From positions 1-24,676 of the forward strand of contig JBOGJI010000026.1 of the NCBI GenBank assembly GCA_050747865.1: a DNA stretch of 24,676 nt. The letters are read 5' to 3'. Below are positions 16,022 through 24,421 of this stretch, piece by piece (position 1 is the first letter of the stretch; every line of letters starts with the position of its first letter). The position numbers and the translations under genes were made by a program. The notes beneath the pieces were generated by a model. It saw only the letters and a list, made by a program, of their open reading frames with translations. It made no database searches and was not told the DNA's origin. Source of the DNA: JBOGJI01 sp050747865 (lineage in GTDB: Bacteria > Acidobacteriota > Thermoanaerobaculia > Multivoradales > JAHEKO01).

Positions 16022-17835
16022 TACACGGGATCGAGATGGGCGGCGGCGGAGTCACCCATCTCGACGCCGCCGTCGGGGAAGTACTCCGTCCAGCGCCGCG
16101 ACACCTTGTCGGCCGTAGCGTCGTCGCAGAAGAGCTCGCCGGGGAAGCCCGGTTTGAGGCGGGCGTCGATCAGCACCGGGGGCACGAAGCTCACGTGGTT
16201 GCGCAGCAGGCGCTTGGCCGCGGCGTGCAGGTCGGCGGCCGGCTCGAAGCGGGTGAACGTGGTCCATAGGAAGTTGATCGCCGAGCGGCAGGCGCGAGCC
16301 GGCTCGTCGCTCAAGACCAGCAGCGGCCAGGCGGCGAACGCCGGGTGACCGGCCAGCCGCTCGCCGGCGTCGGGGTCGTCGCGGCGGGACGGGCCGCCGA
16401 GGACGAGACAGCCAGGACAGAAGACCCACACGTCGGTCACCGCGGAGGGCGGCTCGCCATGGAACTCCCGCGGCAAGTCGCGTATCGGAGGCCCGAGTCC
16501 CAGCCACACGCCCTTCGATCCCTCGTTCACCGTCGGCCCGGTGTAGTCCAGGGTGTCCATCGACAGGTTGGCGAGCACGAGGAGGTCGGTCTCCGGCCGC
16601 GTGCGCTCGAGAACGTGCTGCAGGGTCGCCGGGAAGTCCCTGAGGTCCACCGGGCTGTCGGTGGCGAGCAGGAATTTGGTCAGCGACAGCTGCCCCTCGC
16701 CGAGGATGCGGAAGGCGCTCATCATCGCCTCCCGCCGGTAGCGCTCCCGCACCACCGCCCCGGCCAGGGAGTGGTAGCCGGTCTCGCCGTACGCCCAGAT
16801 CGCCTCGACGCCCGGCATCACCAGCGGGAACAGGGGGGAGAGCAGGTCCTGCAGCAGGTCGCCGATGTAGAAGTCCTCCTGCCGCGGCTTGCCCACCACG
16901 GTCGCGGGGAAGATGGCGTCGCGCCGGTGTCCCATCCACTCCACCTCGAACACCGGGTAGTCGTGCCGCAGGGAGTAGTAGCCGTAGTGGTCGCCGAACG
17001 GGCCCTCCGGCCGGCGCAGGTCCGGCGGCACCCTGCCGGTGAGCGCGATCTCCGCCTCGGCGATCAGGGGGTGGGGGCCGGGGCCGTCGCAGACCGCCAG
17101 CCTGTCGCCGGCGATCAACGAAGCCAGCAGCAGCTCGGGCACGTTTTCGGGCAGCGGCGCCACCGCCGCCAGGGTGAGCGCCGGCGGACCGCCGAGGAAG
17201 ACAGTCGCCGGCAGCGCCTCACGGCGCGCCTCCGCCACGGCATAGTGGAACCCCCCACCCTTGCCGATCTGCCAATGCATGCCGAGGGTCCGCTCGCCGT
17301 GCACCTGCATGCGGTAGATGCCGAGATTGTGACCCGTACCGTCGGGGTGTTCGGTGTAGACGAGAGGGAGGGTGAGGAACGGGCCGCCGTCTTCGGGCCA
17401 GCTCGTCGTCGCCGGCAGGCGGCCGAGGTCCACCTCGCGGCTCTCCACCTCGCGCACCGGCCCGCCGCCACGGCGCTTCAGCCCGACGCGCATTGCCGCC
17501 CCCAGGAGGTCTCGCGCCCCCCAGAGCTTGGCGGGGGTCGGAGGCAGGAGCTCGGTGGCCGCGTCGGCGAGCCTGCGGATCAGCTGAAAGGGGCGCTCCC
17601 CGAACGCCAGACGGGCCCGCTCGGCGGCGCCGAAGAGGTTGGTGACGAGGGGGAACGCCGCACCCTCGGGCCGGCGGAAGAGCAGCGCCGGCCCGCCGGC
17701 GGCGATGACCCTTCGGTGGATCTCGGGGATCTCCAGCCGCGGATCCGCGGGCGCCTGGACCTCGACCAGCTCACCGCGGCGCTTGAGCTCGGCCAGAAAG
17801 GCGCGCAGATCGGGAAAGACGTCCTGGCGCGACAC
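16021..17835 (-). CDS. UbiD family decarboxylase
   Basis: 604 aa, within or slightly above the usual UbiD range. UbiD enzymes use prenylated FMN for reversible decarboxylation of aromatic or unsaturated acids. Recognisable segments are LEIPEIHRRVIAAGGPALLF, NLGIYRMQVHG, GKGGGFHYAVAEARRE, PEGPFGDHYGYYS and VVGKPRQEDFYIGD. Homology begins just after GTG 17835 (MSRQDVFPDLRAFL); the frame stays open upstream but that part overlaps the phosphatase gene and is not coding. TACACT (17850-17845) lies 9 nt before the GTG. No UbiX prenyltransferase is in the window, so the cofactor must come from elsewhere. Substrate unknown: ubiquinone or menaquinone precursors or aromatic acids are possible. Confidence 0.92.
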   Translation of the reverse strand: MSRQDVFPDLRAFLAELKRRGELVEVQAPADPRLEIPEIHRRVIAAGGPALLFRRPEGAAFPLVTNLFGAAERARLAFGERPFQLIRRLADAATELLPPTPAKLWGARDLLGAAMRVGLKRRGGGPVREVESREVDLGRLPATTSWPEDGGPFLTLPLVYTEHPDGTGHNLGIYRMQVHGERTLGMHWQIGKGGGFHYAVAEARREALPATVFLGGPPALTLAAVAPLPENVPELLLASLIAGDRLAVCDGPGPHPLIAEAEIALTGRVPPDLRRPEGPFGDHYGYYSLRHDYPVFEVEWMGHRRDAIFPATVVGKPRQEDFYIGDLLQDLLSPLFPLVMPGVEAIWAYGETGYHSLAGAVVRERYRREAMMSAFRILGEGQLSLTKFLLATDSPVDLRDFPATLQHVLERTRPETDLLVLANLSMDTLDYTGPTVNEGSKGVWLGLGPPIRDLPREFHGEPPSAVTDVWVFCPGCLVLGGPSRRDDPDAGERLAGHPAFAAWPLLVLSDEPARACRSAINFLWTTFTRFEPAADLHAAAKRLLRNHVSFVPPVLIDARLKPGFPGELFCDDATADKVSRRWTEYFPDGGVEMGDSAAAHLDPV

Positions 17836-17844
17836 GACGGGCGG

Positions 17845-17850
17845 AGTGTA
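17845..17850 (-). promoter_or_regulatory. Possible -10 box of the UbiD-family gene
   Basis: TACACT, 9 nt before GTG 17835, with no SD and no clear -35. The spacing equals that of the YjbQ-like gene. Confidence 0.3.
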
Positions 17851-17864
17851 CTGAAGCGGCCGGT

Positions 17865-19529
17865 TCAGGTCGCGGAGCGGCGCAGGAGGACGAGCGTGCG
17901 GTCGTCGGCGTAGGGGACGCCCTGGGTGAACTCCGCCATGGCGCGTTGCAGCGACGCTTCGAGGGCCTCGAGGCCGCCCCCGGCGCCGGCGAGGCAGACC
18001 TCCACCAGCCGGTCCTCGCCGAACTGCTCGTCGGCCGGGTTCGCCGCCTCCACGATGCCGTCCGTGTAGCAGATCAGCAGGTCGCCGGGAGCGAGCGCAA
18101 TCTCGGTCTCTTCGTATTCGGAGTCCTGGATCATGGCCAGCGCGAACCCGGTCGCCGGGAGCTCCTCGTATTCGCCGCTGGCGCGGACCAGCAGCGGCGG
18201 GTTGTGGGCCCCGTTGACGCAGCGCAGGACGCCGCTTTCGACGTCGACGACGGCCAGGAAGGCGGTCGCGAACTTGTCGGGCGGCGTGCGACGGTAGAGG
18301 AACTGATTGGCGCGCGTGAAGACCTCCGCCGGCCCGCAGCCCTCGGCGATCACCAGCGACCACACCGCCTCCAGCGTCGCCGCGATCAGCGACGCCCCCA
18401 TGCCCTTGCCGCACACGTCCGCCAGCCCCAGCACGATCTCGCCGCCGTCGCGGCGCAGCGTCACCTGGTAGTAGTCGCCGGAGACCACGCGGGAGGGGAT
18501 GTTGCCGCCATAGAGCTCGTAGCCGGCAACCAAGGGGATCTCCTTGGGCAGGATCGATTCCTGCAGCCGCCGCGCCAGCTTGAGCTCGGCTTCCAGGCGC
18601 TCGCGCTCGACCGCCGCCGCGGCCAAGGCGACGTTGCGGACGCGCAGCGCCGCGGCGCCGGCCAGCGAGGCGAGCAGCTCCATGTCCTCCTCGTCGAAGG
18701 TGCGCGCCTTGAGCCGCGAATGGGCCACGATCATCCCCAGACAGCCGCCGGCGTCGACCAGCGGGGCGGCGACCAGGCTGCGGGCTCCCGCGGCGACGAT
18801 GCTGGCCGCCTCGGCGAAGCGGCTGTCGATCTGCGCGTCGACCGCGATCGCCGCCTGCTGCTTGCCCATCACCTCGTCGACCAGCGTGCGCGAGACCATC
18901 GGCTCGCCGCCGCCGCCGCCCGCCGACCGCGAGGCGGCGACGCGGACGTCGCCGTCGTCGTCGTCGCGCAGGAGGACCGCGGCGCCCTCGGGCCGCAGAT
19001 GCGTGAAGACGCCGTCGAGGATCAGCCCCAGCAGCTCATCCAGCTCAATCGAGCCGGCGAGCGCCTGATGCACCTCGTGCAGGAACCTCAGGCGCCGCGC
19101 GTAGTCGCGCAGGGCGTCCGGCGCCTCGGTGCCGGCGCCCCCGTCCGCCGGATCGGCGAGCAGCTCGCGGACCGGGCGCAGGAGAGTCATGCCCGCCTCG
19201 CCGGCCGGCGTGGCGACGGCGGGTTGCCGCAGGGGCTCGGGGAGCCGCCGGACGTGCAGCTCCGTCTCCGACACGCGGATGACGTCGCCGTCGGCCAGCT
19301 CGACTGCACCCTCCACCCGCACCCCGTTCACCAGCGTGCCGTTCGCCGAGCCCAGGTCCTCGATCCGGGCAGAGGTCCCGGTCACATGCAGGCGCGCATG
19401 CCGCCGCGACAGGTAGGGATCGCCCAGCGCCAGATCGCAATCGGCGCCGCGGCCGATGATCAGCTCCCCGTCGGCGACGTCCCGCTCGAAGCCGCTCCCA
19501 TCGGGAAGCACCACCCTGAGCCGGTACAT
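17865..19529 (-). CDS. FHA-GAF-SpoIIE/RsbU-type serine phosphatase
   Basis: 554 aa. An FHA domain (about 1-90; IGRGADCDLALGD, SRRHARLHV, LGSANGTLVNG) binds phosphothreonine. A GAF-like sensor (about 160-300) follows, then a linker with LQESILPKE and a PP2C-type SpoIIE/RsbU domain. Metal-binding acidic positions are kept: D352 in SGDYYQ, ADVCGKGMGASL, YTDGIVEA and DDRTLVLL. Such enzymes dephosphorylate anti-sigma-factor antagonists. Start ATG 19529 is chosen because FHA homology begins at once and a TATATAGT box lies upstream; the longer frame is non-coding. The ubiD-like gene follows 29 nt later. No STAS or anti-sigma partner is in the window. Confidence 0.92.
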   Translation of the reverse strand: MYRLRVVLPDGSGFERDVADGELIIGRGADCDLALGDPYLSRRHARLHVTGTSARIEDLGSANGTLVNGVRVEGAVELADGDVIRVSETELHVRRLPEPLRQPAVATPAGEAGMTLLRPVRELLADPADGGAGTEAPDALRDYARRLRFLHEVHQALAGSIELDELLGLILDGVFTHLRPEGAAVLLRDDDDGDVRVAASRSAGGGGGEPMVSRTLVDEVMGKQQAAIAVDAQIDSRFAEAASIVAAGARSLVAAPLVDAGGCLGMIVAHSRLKARTFDEEDMELLASLAGAAALRVRNVALAAAAVERERLEAELKLARRLQESILPKEIPLVAGYELYGGNIPSRVVSGDYYQVTLRRDGGEIVLGLADVCGKGMGASLIAATLEAVWSLVIAEGCGPAEVFTRANQFLYRRTPPDKFATAFLAVVDVESGVLRCVNGAHNPPLLVRASGEYEELPATGFALAMIQDSEYEETEIALAPGDLLICYTDGIVEAANPADEQFGEDRLVEVCLAGAGGGLEALEASLQRAMAEFTQGVPYADDRTLVLLRRSAT

Positions 19530-19536
19530 CACATGC

Positions 19537-19544
19537 ACTATATA
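19537..19544 (-). promoter_or_regulatory. -10 box of the FHA-GAF-phosphatase gene
   Basis: Overlapping TATATA/TATAGT hexamers on the minus strand, 9 and 7 nt before ATG 19529, without an SD or clear -35. Confidence 0.4.
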
Positions 19545-19691
19545 CGCGCTTCGGTCCCGGCTGAGGCCGTCCTGCACCCCTTCTCCCCGCCCGCCTTGCG
19601 CCCGCAGCCCGTGTCGGAACGCTCGGCACACTGGCCCTTCGGTCGACCACTTGCCGTAATGCACGGATAGGGCGACTTCCGCCTGCTCTCG

Positions 19692-19698
19692 AGGAGGT
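19692..19698 (+). promoter_or_regulatory. Ribosome binding site of the GluR0-like channel gene
   Basis: AGGAGGT with a 4-nt spacer before ATG 19703. It fixes the start and shows that the organism does use canonical SDs. Confidence 0.7.
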
Positions 19699-19702
19699 AA
19701 CC

Positions 19703-20827
19703 ATGCGGATCCCGACGCGATCGACACTTCTCCTGACTCTCGTCACGGCCCTCGCCGCGACAGCGACGGCGACGCCCGCCCAGGAGGCCCCGACGGCCGA
19801 CGACAAGCTCATCATCGGCACCAAGGTCGCGCCGCCGTTCGCCTTCGAGGAGGCGGGGCGCTGGAAGGGCGCCAGCATCGAGCTGTGGGACGAGCTGGCC
19901 AAGGAGCTGAATCTGGAGTACGAGATCCGCGGCTTCGGAGAGGACCTGGACGACCTCCTCGCGGCCGTGCAACGCGGCGAGGTCGATGCCGGCGTCGCGG
20001 CGATCACGGTCAACGGCGAGCGCGAGAGCCGCATGGACTTCAGCCACCCGTTCTACACGACCGGCTTCGGCATCGCCGTGCGCCCGGTAGAGAAGCAGAC
20101 CTGGAAGACGACCGCGGCCACCGTTTTCTCCTGGCGTGTGCTGCGCGTTCTGGTGGTGCTCGTAGGCATCCTGTTGCTCATGGGGTTTCTGATGTGGCTG
20201 GTCGAGCGCCGCGTCAACCCGGAACAGTTCGGCGGCTCCGTGCCCAACGGCATCTGGTCCGGTTTCTGGTGGGCAGCGGTCACTATGACCACCGTCGGCT
20301 ACGGCGACAAGGCGCCGAGGAGCGTCGCCGGGCGCATCCTGACCGTGGTCTGGATGCTCACCGCCCTCTTCGGCATCGGCACCTTCATCGCGAGCATGAG
20401 CTCGGCGCTCACCGTCGGCCAGCTCGGCGGGCCGATTCGCGACATCGAGGACCTGACCAACGCCAGGGTGGCCACTCTCGAGGGATCGACGAGCGAGGCC
20501 TGGCTGCGCGAGAACCGCATCCCCTTCCGTCATTTCGACAGTCCGGCAGCGGCGCTGGAGGCGGTGGCGCGCGGCTCGATGGACGCCATGTTCTACGACA
20601 AGCCGCTGCTCGAATACCGGGTGGCACAGACGATGGGCGGCCGGGTGGAGCTGCTACGCGAGGACTTCGGGCAGCAGGATTACGCCATCGCACTGCCGGA
20701 GGGAAGCGCCCTGCGGGAACCGATCAACCGCGCGCTGCTGTCCGGCGGGATCCAGGCGGCGTGGCGGGACATCCTCTTCCGCTACCTGAAGGAGGCCCCG
20801 GCCGCGCCACCCCGTCCCGAACGTTGA
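19703..20827 (+). CDS. GluR0-like ligand-gated potassium channel (SBP_bac_3 plus ion channel)
   Basis: 374 aa with a signal peptide (about 1-26). The first part of a periplasmic amino-acid-binding lobe (about 35-130; LIIGTKVAPPFAFEE, DAGVAAITVNGERE, DFSHPFYTTG) is followed by a membrane module with helices near 140-163 and 208-235 around the pore TTVGYGD (196-202). The second part of the binding protein then returns (about 245-360; GSTSEAWL, DAMFYDKPLLEY, YAIALPEGS). This interrupted layout is the prokaryotic ionotropic glutamate receptor plan, with a K+-type filter. An acidic/neutral amino acid ligand is likely but not shown. It is divergent from the phosphatase and convergent with the FHA operon. 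Confidence 0.93.
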   Translation: MRIPTRSTLLLTLVTALAATATATPAQEAPTADDKLIIGTKVAPPFAFEEAGRWKGASIELWDELAKELNLEYEIRGFGEDLDDLLAAVQRGEVDAGVAAITVNGERESRMDFSHPFYTTGFGIAVRPVEKQTWKTTAATVFSWRVLRVLVVLVGILLLMGFLMWLVERRVNPEQFGGSVPNGIWSGFWWAAVTMTTVGYGDKAPRSVAGRILTVVWMLTALFGIGTFIASMSSALTVGQLGGPIRDIEDLTNARVATLEGSTSEAWLRENRIPFRHFDSPAAALEAVARGSMDAMFYDKPLLEYRVAQTMGGRVELLREDFGQQDYAIALPEGSALREPINRALLSGGIQAAWRDILFRYLKEAPAAPPRPER

Positions 20828-20864
20828 CCGCCGCCCAGCCGGCTTTCCCCGGTGGATCGTGTGG

Positions 20865-22886
20865 CTAGCGATCGAGGTTGAGGGGGAAGCAATTCCCGCC
20901 GAGGGTGGGCGTGGCCCCGGCAAGCAGCACGTCCTGGCCCCCGTAGGTGAACAGGGCGGCAAAGAAGATGGCCTGGCCGGGCCAGATTCGCTGCTCGCCC
21001 ACGACCCATTGGCCGCCGGAGAACGTAGCACCCGGCTCGATCTTCTCGTACATCAGATACTCGTAATTCGTATCCAGGGCAGTGTCGAAGCTGCGGAACT
21101 TGCCGGCCTCCTCGTCGAACCATGCAGTGTTCAGCCACACCCACTCGAGGGAGCGGGACGAGTGGTTGCATATCTTCAGATCGGCGTTGGAAAGCAGCGC
21201 ACCTTTGGTCTGCGAAAGCGATTCCACCACCGCAGTCGTCTCCGGAATCGCCGCCTCCACTCTCTGGAAATCCTCTTGCTTCGTGTCCCGCTCCGCCTGC
21301 AGCTCGGTGGCGACCTTTCCGGCGCGCATGGCGCCCAGGGCGCAGAAGATTGCGGCGCCGATCAGGAGAACGTTGGCGACCGCCATGATGACCGTCGAGC
21401 GCGGCAGGCTTTTCTTGCCGGCTCCGCTTTTGGCGGCCGCCGCCACGGCGGCGGCCGGCGGGACGGCGGACGCCGCGGAGCCGCCAGGCGCCTGCGCAGC
21501 CGCCATCGCGGGCTCCTCCTTCCCCGCCGTGGCCGCGCCGGCCTCCGGCCCTGCGGCGATCGGCTCGAGCGCTGGCAGGTCCCGGGATCCGGCCGCCGAC
21601 CGGGGCAACAGGATCCCGGCGGCCGCACGCAGCTCGTTGAGGCGTCGCTCGTAGGTCCCCTTGAGGTCCTGGGTCGGAGCGTTCGTCAGTCGGATCTGGA
21701 ACTCGGAATAGAGCTCGCGGTAGCGCCTCTGGACCTGATCCTCGCTGGCGTCGTTCGCGAGGTCCAGCGTCAACAGGGCCGACTCGCGATCGGTCGGCAG
21801 GATCCCGGCGCCTCCGGGTGCGGCGGCGCGTCCCGCGGCGCCCCCCGCATGCGGCGCGACCATGGTGCGCCCGCCGGCTCCCGGAAGCTCCCGCGCCACC
21901 ATGGTCTGGCCGAACGGGGTCACCGGAACGTCCGCCGAGAACACCAGCTCCTGCTTGCCGATGCCGATGCGGTCGCCGTCCTGCAGCGGGCGCTCGCCGG
22001 AGATCGCCGCGCCGTTGATCCGGGTGCCGTTCGACGAGCCGAGGTCGCGCAGCATCGCCTGCCCCCCGGTGATGCGCAGCTCGGCGTGATGCCGGCTCAC
22101 CAGGGCGTCGTCGTCGATGATCAGCTGGCAGTCCGGCGCCCGGCCGATGAGCACCGTTCCTTCGTGCAACACGCGCTTCGCGCCCTGGAACTCTAGCTCC
22201 AGCTTGGGACCTGCTGGTGCGCTGGCGGCAGGCGTCACGGCGGCCGGCGGGCGGGCTCCGACGACGGTCTTGGCCGCCGCGGCGCCGGCCATGCCGGTCG
22301 CCGGCGCGGCAGCGGGCGCGGCCTCTTGCCGCCGCAGGTGGAGCACAGCGTCGCCGATGCGGATCTCGTCCCCCGCCGCGAGCTCGATCTCGCCCAGGCG
22401 CCGTCCCTTGACCGCGGTGCCGTTGGCGGAGCCCAGGTCCCGCAGCACCACCTGACCGCTGGGCAGGATGAAGATCGCGGCGTGCTTGCGGCTCACCGAT
22501 TCATCGTTGAGCACGACTCCCGTCCCGGGATCCCTGCCGATGGCGTTGACGCCGCGGACGAGGTCGTGAGAGGCGTCGGGCAGGCGCAGCTTGGCCGTGC
22601 CGCCGCCCATCTCGAAGGTCGCTTCCACGTTGCCGAAGCGGACCGCGTCGCCGTTCTGCAGCGACACCGCGTGCACCGCGACGCCGTTGACGCGGGCGTC
22701 GCCCTCGCCGGGGACCTTGGACTGCAACACCACGCGGTCTCCGTCGAGGCGGACAATCGCGTGCTCCTCCTCGACTCCGGCGGCCTGGATCCGCAATCCG
22801 CAAGCGGCTCCGGACCCCACGGTCAGCGGCGCCGCCGCGGTCACAGGATGCTTCTGGCTTTCGTGCTCGAGAAAGATATCTGTCAT
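20865..22886 (-). CDS. Triple-FHA, J-like, single-pass membrane protein (673 aa)
   Basis: Three N-terminal FHA modules: a degenerate one (about 20-92; GR and SxxH lost, VNG kept), then two intact ones with GR117-118/S132xxH135/N155 and GR248-249/S264xxH267/N286. Residues 367-427 look like a J-domain without HPD (RYRELYSEFQIRL). After an Ala/Pro-rich linker come LPRST, one membrane helix (about 496-520), a coiled-coil stretch (521-560) and an outer domain (568-673) bounded by C573 and C666. That domain is paralogous to the one in the preceding gene. ATG 22886 overlaps that gene's TGA (ATGA). The FHA parts face the cytoplasm and should bind phosphothreonine; the overall function is unknown. Confidence 0.85.
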   Translation of the reverse strand: MTDIFLEHESQKHPVTAAAPLTVGSGAACGLRIQAAGVEEEHAIVRLDGDRVVLQSKVPGEGDARVNGVAVHAVSLQNGDAVRFGNVEATFEMGGGTAKLRLPDASHDLVRGVNAIGRDPGTGVVLNDESVSRKHAAIFILPSGQVVLRDLGSANGTAVKGRRLGEIELAAGDEIRIGDAVLHLRRQEAAPAAAPATGMAGAAAAKTVVGARPPAAVTPAASAPAGPKLELEFQGAKRVLHEGTVLIGRAPDCQLIIDDDALVSRHHAELRITGGQAMLRDLGSSNGTRINGAAISGERPLQDGDRIGIGKQELVFSADVPVTPFGQTMVARELPGAGGRTMVAPHAGGAAGRAAAPGGAGILPTDRESALLTLDLANDASEDQVQRRYRELYSEFQIRLTNAPTQDLKGTYERRLNELRAAAGILLPRSAAGSRDLPALEPIAAGPEAGAATAGKEEPAMAAAQAPGGSAASAVPPAAAVAAAAKSGAGKKSLPRSTVIMAVANVLLIGAAIFCALGAMRAGKVATELQAERDTKQEDFQRVEAAIPETTAVVESLSQTKGALLSNADLKICNHSSRSLEWVWLNTAWFDEEAGKFRSFDTALDTNYEYLMYEKIEPGATFSGGQWVVGEQRIWPGQAIFFAALFTYGGQDVLLAGATPTLGGNCFPLNLDR

Positions 22887-23416
22887 AGCGGCAGTCGGGC
22901 GCAATGCTTGGGGTCGAGCGGCCACGCCTCGGCGAGTGGGAACTCCTGGCCCCCGACCGAATACCACAGCGCGAAGTAGGTCACCGAGCCGTCCCATCCG
23001 CTGCGTCCGTGACCCAGCATCTCGGTGTGACCCGGCGCGATCGGCCAGGTCACCCCTCCGGCGGCTTCATTGCTGAAGGTCTGGAACTCACCGGCGTCGT
23101 CGAGGTAGATGACGACCAGCTTGGTGATGGTTGCGCGCGTGTCCGATGAGGGATTCAAGACACACATCTTGCCGCGGGCGAAGAGGTCGGTCTGGCCCTG
23201 CAGCGTCTGTTGCTGGCGCTCCAGCGGATCCAGCTCCTGTCGCTTCTCCGCCAGCGTCGCGTCGAAGGCCGCGATCTCGTCTCGCAGCGTGGCGGCCTGT
23301 GTGCGCTTGGTGTTCCAGGTGACGATGAAGAAGGCGAGCACTCCGATCAGCGCGATGGCACCGGAGGAGACCAGGACCGTGGAGCGGGGCAGCCCGACCC
23401 CCTCACCCCCCGCCAC
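22883..23416 (-). CDS. Single-pass membrane protein, paralogue of the FHA protein's C-terminal half (177 aa)
   Basis: Short N-terminus with LPRST, a membrane helix (about 14-34), a predicted coiled coil (38-78), then an outer domain with C85 and C172. Motif pairs with the 673-aa protein include LPRST before the helix, KMC versus KIC, YLDDAGEFQTF versus WFDEEAGKFRSF, and ALWYSVGGQE versus ALFTYGGQD. The cysteine spacing is 87 versus 93. It lacks FHA modules. The start is GTG 23416, overlapping the upstream gene by 14 nt, with a 4-nt overlap at its end, so all three genes are tightly coupled. The two proteins may form a heteromer through coiled coil and outer domain. No known family is recognised. 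Confidence 0.8.
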   Translation of the reverse strand: MAGGEGVGLPRSTVLVSSGAIALIGVLAFFIVTWNTKRTQAATLRDEIAAFDATLAEKRQELDPLERQQQTLQGQTDLFARGKMCVLNPSSDTRATITKLVVIYLDDAGEFQTFSNEAAGGVTWPIAPGHTEMLGHGRSGWDGSVTYFALWYSVGGQEFPLAEAWPLDPKHCARLPL

Positions 23417-24332
23417 CGGGCTCCCCTGTCTGCGGCGCGCTGGCCGCCTCGAACGGCCGGACGCAGAGGACCGCGGCTTGACTCTTCTTCTTGCGCTGGA
23501 CCTGGCAGCCGAAACCCCCGAGGAAGCTGCACGCGGTCCGTTCCAAGCTGCTGTCGATCCACAGGGCGCCGACCGAGTTGTGATCGAACGCGGTGTAGAT
23601 CAATCGGGGCAGTACCTCCGTATCGGCGTTTCTGGGTCCGAGGATGGTCCACCGCCTGTCGCCGCCCGTCATCTCCTGACGTGGCGACTCGTGATCCTCG
23701 AATTGCAGCGTCGACAGCTCGTCCAGCACCGGCATGCGCCAGCCGCGAATCCCGTCCAGCTCGCGGCCGGCACAGTAGGTCTGCACCTGCTCCCAGCTCA
23801 TCTCGGGAGAGACGTTACGCGCCCAGATGAGGCCGGTGTCGTGATCGATCACGATACGGTCGCGGACCTCGAAGCGGTCCTGGTTCTTGGTCTGCTCGTT
23901 CCACTCCTCGACCAGCTTCGCCAGCTCGACGGTCTCGGTGACCTGGCCCGTATCCGGAGCCTTGATCGAGCTCTTCCACGTTGGCCCCTCTATGCCGATG
24001 GGAAACGCCTGCAGCAGATGATCCCCCGGCTTCACGCGAATGTGCTGCACCACGTCTTTCTGCAGCTCGGCGATCGGCTCGCCGTCGAGCTCCAGCCGGC
24101 ACGACATGTCGGCGCTGATGACCAGCGTGGGAGGCGGCGGACCGGTCTCGACACGGCGTGGGGGTCGGGCGGTCGGCCGCTTCTCCGCTTCCCCCTCTTG
24201 CTTCGGCTCCGGTCGCGGCGGCGGTGCCTGCGCCAGGCTCGCCGCGACGCCGCCCGACCAGAGCAATACCATGAAGGGAAGGAGCGCGAGTCGACTCCCC
24301 CCCGGCCGGAAGGGCATCCTGTTTGCCATCAT
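23403..24332 (-). CDS. Secreted DUF1566 (Lcl C-terminal) domain protein with a PEGA-like N-terminal region
   Basis: 309 aa. The signal peptide has core LALLPFMVLLWSGGVAA and likely cleavage after AQA near residue 36, followed by a Pro/Lys-rich linker. Residues 70-140 resemble a PEGA-like beta domain (LELDGEPIAEL, VKPGDHLLQAFP). Residues about 158-293 are DUF1566-like (IDHDTGLIWARN, SWEQVQTYC, GWRMPVLDELSTL, AVLCVRPF). Five cysteines in the mature part suggest disulfides outside the cytoplasm. Start ATG 24332 has GGGAG 7 nt upstream; the frame extends to 24383 without support. First gene of the operon with the 177-aa and FHA proteins. DUF1566 domains occur in secreted and surface proteins; the exact role is unknown. 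Confidence 0.85.
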   Translation of the reverse strand: MMANRMPFRPGGSRLALLPFMVLLWSGGVAASLAQAPPPRPEPKQEGEAEKRPTARPPRRVETGPPPPTLVISADMSCRLELDGEPIAELQKDVVQHIRVKPGDHLLQAFPIGIEGPTWKSSIKAPDTGQVTETVELAKLVEEWNEQTKNQDRFEVRDRIVIDHDTGLIWARNVSPEMSWEQVQTYCAGRELDGIRGWRMPVLDELSTLQFEDHESPRQEMTGGDRRWTILGPRNADTEVLPRLIYTAFDHNSVGALWIDSSLERTACSFLGGFGCQVQRKKKSQAAVLCVRPFEAASAPQTGEPGGGG

Positions 24333-24421
24333 CGCGTATCTCCCGCGCTCGTCGTCGTGCTCGACGAGCCAACTGTACTCCACTTGCTGGCTTCAGCGTA
24401 CCGTCCAGCTCAATCGCCGGT

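Noticed and set aside
17836..18414. N-terminal extension of the UbiD-family frame to 797 aa
   Set aside because: The extra ~190 residues overlap the phosphatase C-terminus and show no similarity to UbiD; homology starts at GTG 17835.
16345..19670. Two long plus-strand frames (522 and 574 codons) opposite the UbiD-like and phosphatase genes
   Set aside because: Both are antisense to genes with clear catalytic motifs and show no recognisable domain.
19530..19727. N-terminal extension of the FHA-GAF-phosphatase frame
   Set aside because: It would overlap the start of the divergent channel gene and its SD; FHA homology starts at ATG 19529.
20828..20864. GC-rich 37-bp gap between the convergent channel and FHA genes as a terminator
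   Set aside because: Only a short AGCCGGCT palindrome is visible, with no stable stem-loop or T-tract, so it is not called.
22887..22997. N-terminal extension of the triple-FHA protein
   Set aside because: It lies inside the 177-aa gene in another frame; ATG 22886 has the coupled ATGA overlap.
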